Source: an uncultured Pseudomonadota bacterium
GTDB lineage: Bacteria; Myxococcota; UBA796
Length of the DNA stretch: 7,123 nucleotides
Direction: 5' to 3'
Assembly (NCBI GenBank): GCA_913040875.1
Contig: CAJWHX010000171.1
Coordinates: forward strand, 1 to 7,123
A program made the position numbers and the translations under genes. Below the pieces are notes generated by a model. The model was not told the origin of the DNA, did not search any database, and was given only the letters and a program-made list of their open reading frames with translations. Shown piece after piece: positions 1 to 6,531 of the stretch; the stretch's first letter is position 1; the number at the start of each line of letters is the position of its first letter.

Positions 1-536
1 AGTTTACGATTGAGTGCTGCAAAATCTTTCCAAGCGTCACTGGCCTTATCAGACCAATTGGCAGACTCTAGTAATTCGGCATACGTACGTCGCTCTGTCA
101 ATTCACCCGGAGTCATTTCTACAATACGGTACTGTATCTCCTGAGCGATCTCGGGCTTCTGACGCTGCGTCATCTCGACAGCCTTCTTGAGGTGAATCAA
201 CGCGTCGGTTTCAAAGTTACTGGAAATCAAACAATGCGCAATCTCGAGATGCATTTCATAATCTTTGGGACGCATCTTGATGAGTTCGCGATATATCGGA
301 ATGGCCATTCGATACTGCTTCTCTTTGACGTCCGTCTCCGCAATCGTAAGCATCAATTGTTCTGCTTCTCGTTTGTTCCCAAGTTTTAAACTGAGATCAG
401 CAACGGTCTTCCGTAACCGTCGACTTTTCGGATCTTTTCGTAAAAGGGATTTATAGCTTTTAAGGGCATCTTCAACTCGCCCTTGACTCAAATACTGTGC
501 TGCTTGTGTTTCCACTTGTTGTGCATCAAAACTCAT
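1..536 (-). CDS. TPR-repeat protein, N-terminal part (3' end beyond window)
   Basis: I translated this open frame by hand. It starts at ATG 536-534 and stays open to the left edge, giving 178 complete codons. The start is supported by a good SD, GAGAGG at 547-542, five bases upstream. The protein begins MSFDAQQVETQAAQYLSQGR, with no signal peptide, lipobox or membrane segment, so it is probably cytoplasmic. Helical repeats of TPR type are visible. One covers about residues 6-38 (small residues in QAAQYLSQGR, then EDALKSYKSLL and the DP turn). A weaker one covers about 40-71. Another unit contains YRMAIPIYRELIKMRPKDYE at about 75-94, and another lies at about 95-126 (IAHCLISSNFETDALIHLKKA). 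TPRs are protein-binding scaffolds, and the partner here is unknown. The absence of a lipobox argues against a PilF/PilW/Tgl-type secretin pilotin, which is an outer-membrane TPR lipoprotein. A 105-nt gap separates it from aroQ, so it may be read through from the operon or have its own promoter. The C-terminal domains are not visible. Confidence 0.85.
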   Translation of the reverse strand, partial: MSFDAQQVETQAAQYLSQGRVEDALKSYKSLLRKDPKSRRLRKTVADLSLKLGNKREAEQLMLTIAETDVKEKQYRMAIPIYRELIKMRPKDYEMHLEIAHCLISSNFETDALIHLKKAVEMTQRQKPEIAQEIQYRIVEMTPGELTERRTYAELLESANWSDKASDAWKDFAALNRK

Positions 537-641
537 TGAAACCTCTCTGTTGAATGCATAAATTGTAACACATCTGAAATCTGATTGAGATGTGATGAAC
601 TACAAAATTCAACTTCTATTGTAAATCGTACAAACTACGCT
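537..641 (-). promoter_or_regulatory. Intergenic gap before TPR gene: weak promoter with inverted repeat
   Basis: This is the longest non-coding stretch in the window. On the minus strand it contains a -10-like TACAAT at 567-562, 25 bases before the TPR start codon. One base upstream lies a perfect 7-bp inverted repeat, CACATCT/AGATGTG, with arms at 594-588 and 575-569 and a 12-base loop. The stem is not followed by a T-run, so it does not look like an intrinsic terminator. An operator overlapping a promoter is the more natural reading. I see no good -35 box at the expected distance (TCTCAA at 17-nt spacing is poor), so either an activator is needed or the match is by chance. The GAGAGG ribosome-binding site lies at 547-542. 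Confidence 0.3.
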
Positions 642-1097
642 TCACAAAGATCTTATCTGTGTACACAATGCTCGTAGACCAAGTGTATAACTTTGCACCC
701 CAAACCCAGTGACAACACCCAAAGCAATATCTGACATAAGAGATCGATGTCGAAATGGCTCTCTTGCAAAGACATTGCTCATATGAACTTCCACAAATGG
801 AACACCCACAGCCAAGAGTGCATCACGAATGGCGATAGATGTATGCGTATAGGCACCCAAATTCAACAACAAACCGTCCACCTTCGAAGCACTCTGTTCG
901 GAGTCGGAACACTCCTGAATCCAACTTACAATCTGCCCTTCCATGTTACTTTGAAAGAATTCACATGTACAGGAGATTTCGCAAGCTATGGAAGATAAAG
1001 CGCTATTAACGTCTTCGAGTGAACCCTTACCATAAACGGTGGGTTCGCGAAGTCCTAGCATATTGAGATTGGGACCATGAATCACTCGAATGTACAT
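642..1097 (-). CDS. aroQ: Type II 3-dehydroquinate dehydratase (AroQ)
   Basis: This is the class II dehydroquinase, which removes water from 3-dehydroquinate to give 3-dehydroshikimate (step 3 of chorismate synthesis). It is a cytosolic enzyme that normally forms dodecamers. I start it at ATG 1097, giving 151 aa. A longer frame begins with TTG at 1109 and adds MDNL, but family members usually have only a few residues before the first strand, and MYIRVIHGPNLN fits this. GGAT lies six bases before the ATG as a weak SD. In the 151-aa numbering the motifs are: HGPNLNMLGLREPTVYG (7-23), with the conserved Arg17 and catalytic Tyr22; FFQSNMEGQ (47-55); NLGAYTHTS (79-87); EVHMSN (103-108), with catalytic His105; REPFRH (112-117); and GFGVQSY further on. 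All key residues are present. The usual Pro in N-P-G-A-Y is Leu80 here. It follows the lipoprotein gene by 55 nt and is probably co-transcribed with aroB and aroK. Confidence 0.95.
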   Translation of the reverse strand: MYIRVIHGPNLNMLGLREPTVYGKGSLEDVNSALSSIACEISCTCEFFQSNMEGQIVSWIQECSDSEQSASKVDGLLLNLGAYTHTSIAIRDALLAVGVPFVEVHMSNVFAREPFRHRSLMSDIALGVVTGFGVQSYTLGLRALCTQIRSL

Positions 1098-1152
1098 CAG
1101 ATTATCCAAGAGGGATGTTGTCCATTACATCGAACCATCTATCATAGAGTGC

Positions 1153-1830
1153 TCAGTTCCCACCAGAAGTGATCGTAAATGTCTGTGTATCCCATCCAAT
1201 ACTAGCAAGTATACTGACATCTTCAATGGTCCCTTCTCCTTCTCCCTGAGCAGCCAACACTGGCATCACATCAATGAGCATGTAAGCACGAACCAATCCA
1301 CGATTGTCTGTCTCGGCAACCATATGAGTCGGAGCAAACCAGTAGAAACCATCTGCAGTGTCATATTCGTACGAGTCTGCATAGGTCCCGGCAAACTGAT
1401 AGAATGTTTGAGACTCAGTATCCCAATACCATGCACACCAATCTTCATTCATGGCGTAGTTGCCATTTGCATCTGTACACGCGGCTTTTACGTCCTCTTG
1501 ACTGCTAATCCCACCTGGCAAACTTGGATAGGAAACCACCTCAACGGCTTGCTGTGGGATTAAATAGACCCCACCAAAACTAGAGGTAATCTCAACACGA
1601 GTATTTGGTAAAGGTTCAGTCAAATTGTTAAGAGGATTGGTTCGAAAGACCCCGATATCGAAGGGAATCAACAGTCCGGACAAATCTAAGTTGTTGTTGT
1701 CCACGGACCAAGCAATCTGTAGATCTTCAGGAACATTGACTTGTGCATCAAATGGCGCATCTTGCATCGAGGCAACACAACCAGAGGCAAATAGAGCTGC
1801 AAACATAGAACTAAGTTGAACAAATTTCAT
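1153..1830 (-). CDS. Uncharacterised exported lipoprotein, possible Ig-like fold
   Basis: I do not recognise this 225-aa family. The N-terminus MKFVQLSSMFAALFASGC has a Lys, a hydrophobic stretch and a lipobox-like ASGC ending at Cys18. The mature protein should therefore start at Cys18 and be lipid-anchored. Val at +2 (no Asp) would favour outer-membrane sorting by the enteric rule. The mature chain is acidic and rich in aromatics. LPNTRVEITSSFGGVYLIP (74-92) and, later, TDNRGLVRAYMLID (174-187) resemble the strands of bacterial Ig-like (Big_1/invasin-type) domains. Between them is an aromatic, acidic insert with WCAWYW (131-136) and a run of Tyr and Phe to about 165. Apart from Cys18 the only cysteines are Cys118 and Cys132, a likely disulfide pair in the periplasm. 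The start is well supported: GAGG at 1839-1836 lies five bases before the ATG, and the aroB stop is 12 nt upstream. Its position between aroB and aroQ implies co-transcription, not a role in aromatic synthesis. A pilus or envelope role is possible but unproven. Confidence 0.8.
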   Translation of the reverse strand: MKFVQLSSMFAALFASGCVASMQDAPFDAQVNVPEDLQIAWSVDNNNLDLSGLLIPFDIGVFRTNPLNNLTEPLPNTRVEITSSFGGVYLIPQQAVEVVSYPSLPGGISSQEDVKAACTDANGNYAMNEDWCAWYWDTESQTFYQFAGTYADSYEYDTADGFYWFAPTHMVAETDNRGLVRAYMLIDVMPVLAAQGEGEGTIEDVSILASIGWDTQTFTITSGGN

Positions 1831-1842
1831 GGGAACCTCAAA

Positions 1843-2967
1843 TCAAGAATGGGTGGAAGAAAAGTGTGTTTTCAAAAATATGGATGTAAAAGCACTCATT
1901 TGAAGTATTTCTTCCCGATCCAAATCACGAATGGTAGCCAAACCGAAGTCTTCGAGTACCACCAATTGCAATTTATCACATTGCATCTTTTTATCGAATG
2001 AAATTGCGTCAAACAATGATTTACTAGTGATAGTATCCCTTATTTCTATTGACATGTCAAGTTTATTACAGACATTTTCCAGCACAGTGACAACATGAGG
2101 TCTCGTCCACCCTCTTGAAGCAGTCCACGCCGCTTCAACGCACATCCCAATCAGTACAGCCTGACCATGCAATACTTCACCATAGGTCAATAACTTTTCT
2201 AGTGCATGGCCTATGGTATGTCCAAAATTCAAAATTTTCCGAATCCCTTTTTCCAACTCATCCTGTTCTACAATTCGAGCCTTCACCGCACAAAGGCCTT
2301 GAACTCGTTCAATCAAAGACGGGTGCCTAAGCCAATTTGAATCGGCGAGCACATCGTCTATAAACCAGTGAACCATGCTGGCCGAATCCAATACACAATG
2401 CTTGAACACCTCTCCTAAACCAGACTGAATCTGTGGTAATTCTAAGGTCAATAAATAAGCTGGTGTAGAACAGACTAGGTTGGGAGGGTAAAAGGAACCC
2501 AAGCGATTCTTTCCACTTGATAAATTAATTCCAGTTTTACCCCCAACCGAGGAATCCACCAGTGCCAAAAGGGTTGTCGGGACCTGAATCCAATCGACTC
2601 CACGAACAAAAATAGACGCTAAAAATCCTGTCATATCTCCGACAACACCACCACCAAGTGCTATAAACATCGTTTGTCTGTCTATCGGGTAGTCGTCCAC
2701 CTCTGCAATGGTCTGCTGAATCGTAGCCAAGTTTTTGTATTCTTCTCCATCTGGAAACAGAACGTTCACCGTCGTATGAACTGTTGAAATGGAATTAAAG
2801 AAGGCCTCCCCATACAACTCATACACAGTTGGATTGGAAAACAATACCACCATCGATGGCGGTCGCTTTGACAGGTACTCTAACACCCTCAAAACGACTG
2901 CCTGTGTATGGTTCAAAAATGTAATTTCATAGGGTCCACGTGAGGACTTCACAATCATACTGCTCAT
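1843..2967 (-). CDS. aroB: 3-dehydroquinate synthase (AroB)
   Basis: AroB is an NAD- and divalent-metal-dependent cytosolic enzyme that converts DAHP to 3-dehydroquinate (step 2 of the shikimate pathway). At 374 aa it is near the usual family length. Visible motifs in order: FPDGEEYKN (71-79); the nucleotide-binding ALGGGVVGDMTGFLA (103-117); RGVDWIQVPTTLLALVDSSV (122-141) followed by GGKTGIN (142-148); SGKNRLGSFYPP (151-162); GLGEVFKH (183-190); LNFGHTIGHALE (246-257); LHGQAV (266-271); and DKKMQ (325-329). The three metal ligands of the family are Glu186, His250 and His267. The Glu that normally follows His-Gly in the last motif (HGEAV) is Gln269 here. The start ATG (2967-2965) overlaps the aroK stop as ATGA, which favours it over the internal Met4 and suggests translational coupling. 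The lipoprotein gene follows 12 nt downstream. Confidence 0.97.
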   Translation of the reverse strand: MSSMIVKSSRGPYEITFLNHTQAVVLRVLEYLSKRPPSMVVLFSNPTVYELYGEAFFNSISTVHTTVNVLFPDGEEYKNLATIQQTIAEVDDYPIDRQTMFIALGGGVVGDMTGFLASIFVRGVDWIQVPTTLLALVDSSVGGKTGINLSSGKNRLGSFYPPNLVCSTPAYLLTLELPQIQSGLGEVFKHCVLDSASMVHWFIDDVLADSNWLRHPSLIERVQGLCAVKARIVEQDELEKGIRKILNFGHTIGHALEKLLTYGEVLHGQAVLIGMCVEAAWTASRGWTRPHVVTVLENVCNKLDMSIEIRDTITSKSLFDAISFDKKMQCDKLQLVVLEDFGLATIRDLDREEILQMSAFTSIFLKTHFSSTHS

Positions 2968-3464
2968 CGATGGCTCCGTACCCAGAACTCAAGTGTATCT
3001 ACCACCTCAATAACGTTCTTTGAGTCTACCACCACCTGAAACCCCTTGTTGTACCCATCTTGTCTTTCTAAATACAAACGGTTCGCACTTTTCTTTAAAG
3101 GACGATTGGATTGCATTATCCGTTCCTCTACAGTACGCCAATTCACCTGCAACACAATCAAGGTTGTGTGCTGTTCCAACCAATCTCCGAGTTGATGATT
3201 GTGAAGTGTGCCGCCGCCCAAAGACACTATCGCTGGGTTCTCAAGGCTAGACAACTCATCCATGACGACTCTTCTCTCTTGTAATCGAAACAGAGCCTCC
3301 TCACCTCTCTCAATAAGAGAGCCTATCCCTCTTTCATAGTTGGACAGACATCGATTCTCAACCATGGTGTCTAAATCGTGAAAAGGCCAACCCAAACGGT
3401 CAGCCAATTCTCTTCCAACTGTTGATTTCCCAGCCGCCATAAAGCCACCAATGGTGACGAGCAT
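2964..3464 (-). CDS. aroK: Shikimate kinase (AroK)
   Basis: This cytosolic enzyme phosphorylates shikimate at the 3-hydroxyl using ATP (step 5 of chorismate synthesis). It has 166 aa, close to the usual 165-180. The Walker A P-loop is GFMAAGKST (7-15), with Lys13 and Ser14 for ATP and Mg. The DLD motif (30-32) provides the shikimate-binding Asp32. ERGEEALFRLQE (52-63) carries the conserved substrate-binding Arg60. SLGGGT (81-86) is the glycine-rich loop. NRPL (120-123) with Arg121, followed by Arg134, matches the LID region. The stretch around 37-52 (NRCLSNYERGIGSLIE) differs from the common SIxEIF pattern but aligns in place. The start ATG 3464-3462 shares a base with the pilQ stop (TAATG), and I see no strong SD, so it is probably translated by coupling to pilQ. 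The stop overlaps the aroB start by four bases. A pilQ-aroK-aroB order is a well-known arrangement in Gammaproteobacteria. Confidence 0.96.
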   Translation of the reverse strand: MLVTIGGFMAAGKSTVGRELADRLGWPFHDLDTMVENRCLSNYERGIGSLIERGEEALFRLQERRVVMDELSSLENPAIVSLGGGTLHNHQLGDWLEQHTTLIVLQVNWRTVEERIMQSNRPLKKSANRLYLERQDGYNKGFQVVVDSKNVIEVVDTLEFWVRSHR

Positions 3465-5977
3465 TAATTGGAGCTCACTGTACGGGTCACAATCTGAGGG
3501 GTGATAAATACAATCATTTCATTTCTAACGATGTTCTCAGAATAGTTTTGGAACATCTTGCCTAAGACAGGTATTTTGTGGAATCCGGGTACCCTATCAA
3601 TTGATGTCGCACTCTCAGTCGAGAACACCCCGCCAATCACTGTGGTATCGCCATTTGCAACCAACACATTCGTTTGTGCTTCTTTAATTTGAATCGAAGG
3701 CTGTCCTTGTACCAAGTTCGAGAAGTCCGGACGGTTGTTGGAGATATTCAAATCCAAGAAGATCTGATTGTCTGATGTAATGTGAGGAGTCACCGTCATT
3801 TCAAGAGCCGCTTCAGTAAATTGAACCTGAGTACCACCCGACGAAGTAGAGAGATAAGGAATCCGTGCACCTTGAGAAATTCTGGCCTGTTGATTGTCCA
3901 ACGTACTGATACGAGGTTCAGACACAACTTTACCGTACCCATCTGATTCCATTGCAGACAATCGAGCGTCAAGGTCAATCAAGCCCGGGATGGACCCCAA
4001 TGCAAACGAAATACCCGACGTCGACGCTTCCGGGCCCATATCAACAATCAATGCCTCTGCACCTGGTGAGTAAAATTGCTCACTAGCCATGACATCTCTA
4101 CCAATGGCGCCACCGATACCAATGCTATTCGGAAACAACAGCCCAGTCGAATACCCCGTTGAAGCATTCGCCTGTAACTCTGCGCCCCACTGAATCCCCA
4201 TCATCTGGGTGAAGTTGGAAGAAGCCTCAACAACACGTGCTTCGATAAGCACTTGTGGAGTCTCTTTATCCAAATGACGCACCAACTCACGAATCTGAGC
4301 CAGTCGTTTTTCAGTTTCTTTAATGATGAACTGGTTGCCTCGCGTATCTACCTGAAGGGTTCCGCGTGAAGACAGGAGTTCTGACACCTGCTCTTGAAGG
4401 TCACTTGCTTGGGCATAATCCAAAGGCAATACAAGGAGTTGTAATTCCGTCAACTCTTCTTGGGCTCGCTTTGCCTCAACAGCAGATTGTTGCTCAGACT
4501 TAATGGTTTCAATGGGCGCAACACGAATGATGTTCCCAAACTTTTGAGACCCCAAACCTTTAGCTTGCAGAACGGCGGCCAAAGCCTGGTCCCACGGTAC
4601 ATTTTGCAGTCGTACGGTCACTCGCCCTGAAACATCATCCCCTGTAACAATATTGAGATTCGACACGTGAGAAATGAGGCGAAATATCGAGTGGATATCT
4701 GCATTGACAAAGTCTAGAGAGATACGTTTCCCCGTATATTTTTGATTCGAAGCTGAACCAGCATCATACATAAAACCAGACGACATCCCAAGCATTGCGG
4801 CTGGATCATTGGCTCCACCCCCGCTGCCAAAACTAGCTTGCGGATCAGATGTGTTTCCAGATTCACCAATCAAAATCTCCTTTTGATAAGCGTTGCTGAT
4901 TCCGGAGTCAGGCGTACCAGGAGCCACTGAAGACTCCGCTTGATATGCAGCCATTTGTTGCTGACGCATTGACGCTGGAATTGGAACCGACACAATTAAG
5001 TATCCGTTCTCTGCTTTGCTGATATTGTAATCGGCATCCTCTGATAACGAGATAGAAATGCGAGCTCCACCCGATGTGCGATAGGCACGAACCATTTGAA
5101 CTGGAGAGTAGAAATGTTTGGTATCTAGAATACGACTCAAAGATTTTGGCAACGAAGCACCCTTCACGTCAACCATCAGACTATCTGGACGTGGGCGGTT
5201 GACATCATAATTCTGAAGGTCTTTCACGCCGATGATGATTCGACTCTCTGTATCTAACTGCTCGAAGTCCAAAGACGTAAGTGTGGTACCACCAGGGAGT
5301 TGGTCGGGCCCAGAAAGTTTTGAAGCCGGCACAAAATTATCTGCCCCAGCATCTGTCAAGTCTGATGCAAAGGCATCACTCTCTAGAGCTGCACTCAAAG
5401 TGTCAACGTCCTGAGAGTCAGTGTCTTGAACTGAATCCAACTCTGCCATCAAAGGATCAGCGATGACCTCATCTGTATCTCCACCTTCTAACGCATCAGC
5501 CAATGGGTCCACATCTGGAGTGCTATCACTGGACTCCAAGGCTCCCGCCAACAAATCCGTATCTGTTGAAGCGTCACTTAACGTTACTGCAACAATGGCA
5601 CCAGTCGTTTGGAGACTATGATCCATTGAGATCTGCGTAAAGATCTCAACCCGTACAATCTTTCCATTTTGATCATTAAACTGTGTGACCTGTACATCTG
5701 ATACGCCTTCGCCGGCGACAATAGAGTGGGCTTTCCAATCTTCAGCCATTGTAGCGTCCATAATATCTATGGCGATGCGGTCGGGTGAATCGAGAAGGAA
5801 AGAACTGATGGCAGAACCTTCTGCAGAGCTCCCTAAATGCACAGAAACCACATTGCCCTGAACAGTTACACTCTCAACAACGATATCTTCTGCTTGTGCA
5901 TGTGCGACTTGTCCTGAAAGCATTAAAGCAATGCTACCACTCAACCCAGCAACTGTCGATAATGAACGATTTTTCAT
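3464..5977 (-). CDS. pilQ: Type IV pilus outer-membrane secretin PilQ
   Basis: PilQ forms the multimeric outer-membrane channel through which the type IV pilus passes. The 837-aa protein has a signal peptide (1-27, cleavage after AHA). Two AMIN-type beta domains, which bind peptidoglycan in this family, lie at about 31-135 and 231-335. An acidic repeat linker (about 136-225) separates them, and a Ser/Gly/Gln-rich linker (about 336-414) follows. The STN/N0 domain (about 416-490) starts GKRISLDFVNADIHSIFRLI. The N1 domain (about 510-572) contains LVLPLDYAQASDLQEQV. The secretin core covers about 573-832, with the signature region DRVPGFHKIPVLGKMFQ (794-810) and the C-terminal RNEMIVFITPQIV. The start ATG has a clear SD, GGAGA at 5987-5983, five bases upstream, so it has independent initiation after the 44-nt gap from pilP. 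The stop overlaps the aroK start. It should dock onto PilP through N0. Multimer assembly usually needs a TPR pilotin lipoprotein, which is not seen here. Confidence 0.97.
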   Translation of the reverse strand: MKNRSLSTVAGLSGSIALMLSGQVAHAQAEDIVVESVTVQGNVVSVHLGSSAEGSAISSFLLDSPDRIAIDIMDATMAEDWKAHSIVAGEGVSDVQVTQFNDQNGKIVRVEIFTQISMDHSLQTTGAIVAVTLSDASTDTDLLAGALESSDSTPDVDPLADALEGGDTDEVIADPLMAELDSVQDTDSQDVDTLSAALESDAFASDLTDAGADNFVPASKLSGPDQLPGGTTLTSLDFEQLDTESRIIIGVKDLQNYDVNRPRPDSLMVDVKGASLPKSLSRILDTKHFYSPVQMVRAYRTSGGARISISLSEDADYNISKAENGYLIVSVPIPASMRQQQMAAYQAESSVAPGTPDSGISNAYQKEILIGESGNTSDPQASFGSGGGANDPAAMLGMSSGFMYDAGSASNQKYTGKRISLDFVNADIHSIFRLISHVSNLNIVTGDDVSGRVTVRLQNVPWDQALAAVLQAKGLGSQKFGNIIRVAPIETIKSEQQSAVEAKRAQEELTELQLLVLPLDYAQASDLQEQVSELLSSRGTLQVDTRGNQFIIKETEKRLAQIRELVRHLDKETPQVLIEARVVEASSNFTQMMGIQWGAELQANASTGYSTGLLFPNSIGIGGAIGRDVMASEQFYSPGAEALIVDMGPEASTSGISFALGSIPGLIDLDARLSAMESDGYGKVVSEPRISTLDNQQARISQGARIPYLSTSSGGTQVQFTEAALEMTVTPHITSDNQIFLDLNISNNRPDFSNLVQGQPSIQIKEAQTNVLVANGDTTVIGGVFSTESATSIDRVPGFHKIPVLGKMFQNYSENIVRNEMIVFITPQIVTRTVSSN
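5375..5557 (-). repeat. Degenerate acidic repeat in the PilQ linker (DxLxxxLE/D)
   Basis: Inside PilQ, residues 141-201, four related 10-residue units occur: DLLAGALESS (141), DPLADALEGG (157), DPLMAELDSV (174) and DTLSAALESD (192). They are separated by acidic Asp/Thr/Ser-rich spacers. Unit starts are 16, 17 and 18 residues apart. The segment links the two AMIN domains, is strongly negative, and is probably flexible with short amphipathic helices. The units are clear at protein level but diverged, so this is an old or selected repeat and not a recent DNA tandem duplication. Its function is unknown. It could act as a spacer across the periplasm or bind a partner. Confidence 0.7.
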
Positions 5978-6021
5978 CGGTTTCTCCGTTTACACTAAAA
6001 TCTCAAATTTTCTTATTCAAA
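5978..6021 (-). other. 44-nt pilP-pilQ gap with pilQ Shine-Dalgarno
   Basis: This short AT-rich spacer lies between the pilP TAA (6024-6022) and the pilQ ATG (5977). It contains GGAGA at 5987-5983, five bases before the start, which is one of the best ribosome-binding sites in the window. A TTGAAT (6020-6015) and TAGTGT (5997-5992) pair has 17-bp spacing but too poor a -10 to claim as a promoter. Pilus secretins are needed as multimers of about 12 to 15 copies, so independent strong initiation for pilQ, in contrast to the coupled pilP and aroK, makes sense. That link to stoichiometry is inference. Confidence 0.6.
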
Positions 6022-6531
6022 TTACAAACCTGCACTATTCAAGCGCAATTCCTGTCTCTTAACTACCAACTGTCCATCTACCGTTTGAAGCTCTTCTGTC
6101 ACGACGACCACGCCGTCACCGATAGACTCAACCTTCCCCCACTTTGTCCCCATATACGTACCTACTTCCAAAACGTGACCGATCCCATCTGGATCTTCAA
6201 CCATCGCGCGAGGACGTTCAATGCCGAAAATAATACCGGTTAAACTATATTGCCCCACCTCATATTTTTGAAGCGGTGTTCTGGGAATATTGTCGAGTAG
6301 ACTATCTTCAGATGCCGTTACCAAGAAGGACTGGAACGGATCTCGTTTGTTGTTGGGATTGTAAGAGTAGCGTTCTTCTTCTTCCTCTTCAACAGCATCA
6401 TTCTTTTGTGCACTAGGTTCTATAACATCGATGGCATCAGCTTGCTCAGCTCGATTGTTAGCAGATCCGAACATATCAGTTAAACCGCCCATGTCACAGG
6501 CTATTAAGGAAAGTATCATAAAGGCGTGCAT
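6022..6531 (-). CDS. pilP: Type IV pilus inner-membrane lipoprotein PilP
   Basis: PilP bridges the inner-membrane PilN/PilO complex to the N0 domain of the PilQ secretin in the periplasm. The 169-aa protein starts MHAFMILSLIAC, a very short signal with a lipobox (LIAC), so Cys12 should be lipidated. Asp13 at +2 is the classic inner-membrane retention signal in enteric bacteria, consistent with PilP biology. A disordered acidic stretch follows, with six consecutive Glu at 48-53. Then comes YSYNPNNKRDPF (55-66), where the RDPF motif is the hallmark preceding the PilP folded domain. The beta-sandwich domain (about 82-168) contains QYSLTGIIFG (94-103), RAMVEDPDGIGHVLEVG (108-124) and LVVKRQELRL (155-164). 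No upstream extension is possible because TAG lies in frame at 6540-6538. The start overlaps the pilO stop (TAATG), and purine-rich GGGGGG and GAAG tracts just upstream may serve as the SD. The 44-nt gap to pilQ is the only break on this side. Confidence 0.93.
   Translation of the reverse strand: MHAFMILSLIACDMGGLTDMFGSANNRAEQADAIDVIEPSAQKNDAVEEEEEERYSYNPNNKRDPFQSFLVTASEDSLLDNIPRTPLQKYEVGQYSLTGIIFGIERPRAMVEDPDGIGHVLEVGTYMGTKWGKVESIGDGVVVVTEELQTVDGQLVVKRQELRLNSAGL

Noticed and set aside
1..536. TPR protein as the PilQ pilotin (PilF/PilW/Tgl type)
   Set aside because: Those pilotins are lipoproteins with a signal peptide and lipobox. This N-terminus has neither.
569..594. Stem-loop in the gap after aroQ as a transcription terminator
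   Set aside because: The stem is only 7 bp with a 12-base loop and no following T-run on the minus strand.
1098..1109. TTG start four codons upstream for aroQ
   Set aside because: ATG 1097 is a stronger codon and gives the normal family N-terminus. The upstream TTG has no SD.
1102..1125. Seven-codon minus-strand mini-ORF (MDNIPLG) ending five bases before the aroQ ATG
   Set aside because: It could drive reinitiation at aroQ, but it has no SD and is short enough to be chance. It contains no run of aromatic codons as expected of an attenuator leader.
1090..1563. 157-codon open frame on the plus strand opposite the lipoprotein gene
   Set aside because: It lies antisense to a well-supported lipoprotein gene with a good SD and lipobox. 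Its product is Cys/Ile/Ser-rich with no recognisable domain, typical of an opposite-strand shadow frame.
5992..6020. Possible promoter (TTGAAT, 17 bp, TAGTGT) between pilP and pilQ
   Set aside because: The -10 matches consensus at only three positions, and AT-rich gaps produce such pairs by chance.
5896..6243. 115-codon plus-strand open frame spanning the pilQ start and pilP 3' end
   Set aside because: It overlaps the pilQ signal peptide and the conserved PilP domain in antisense, and has no recognisable motif or convincing start context.
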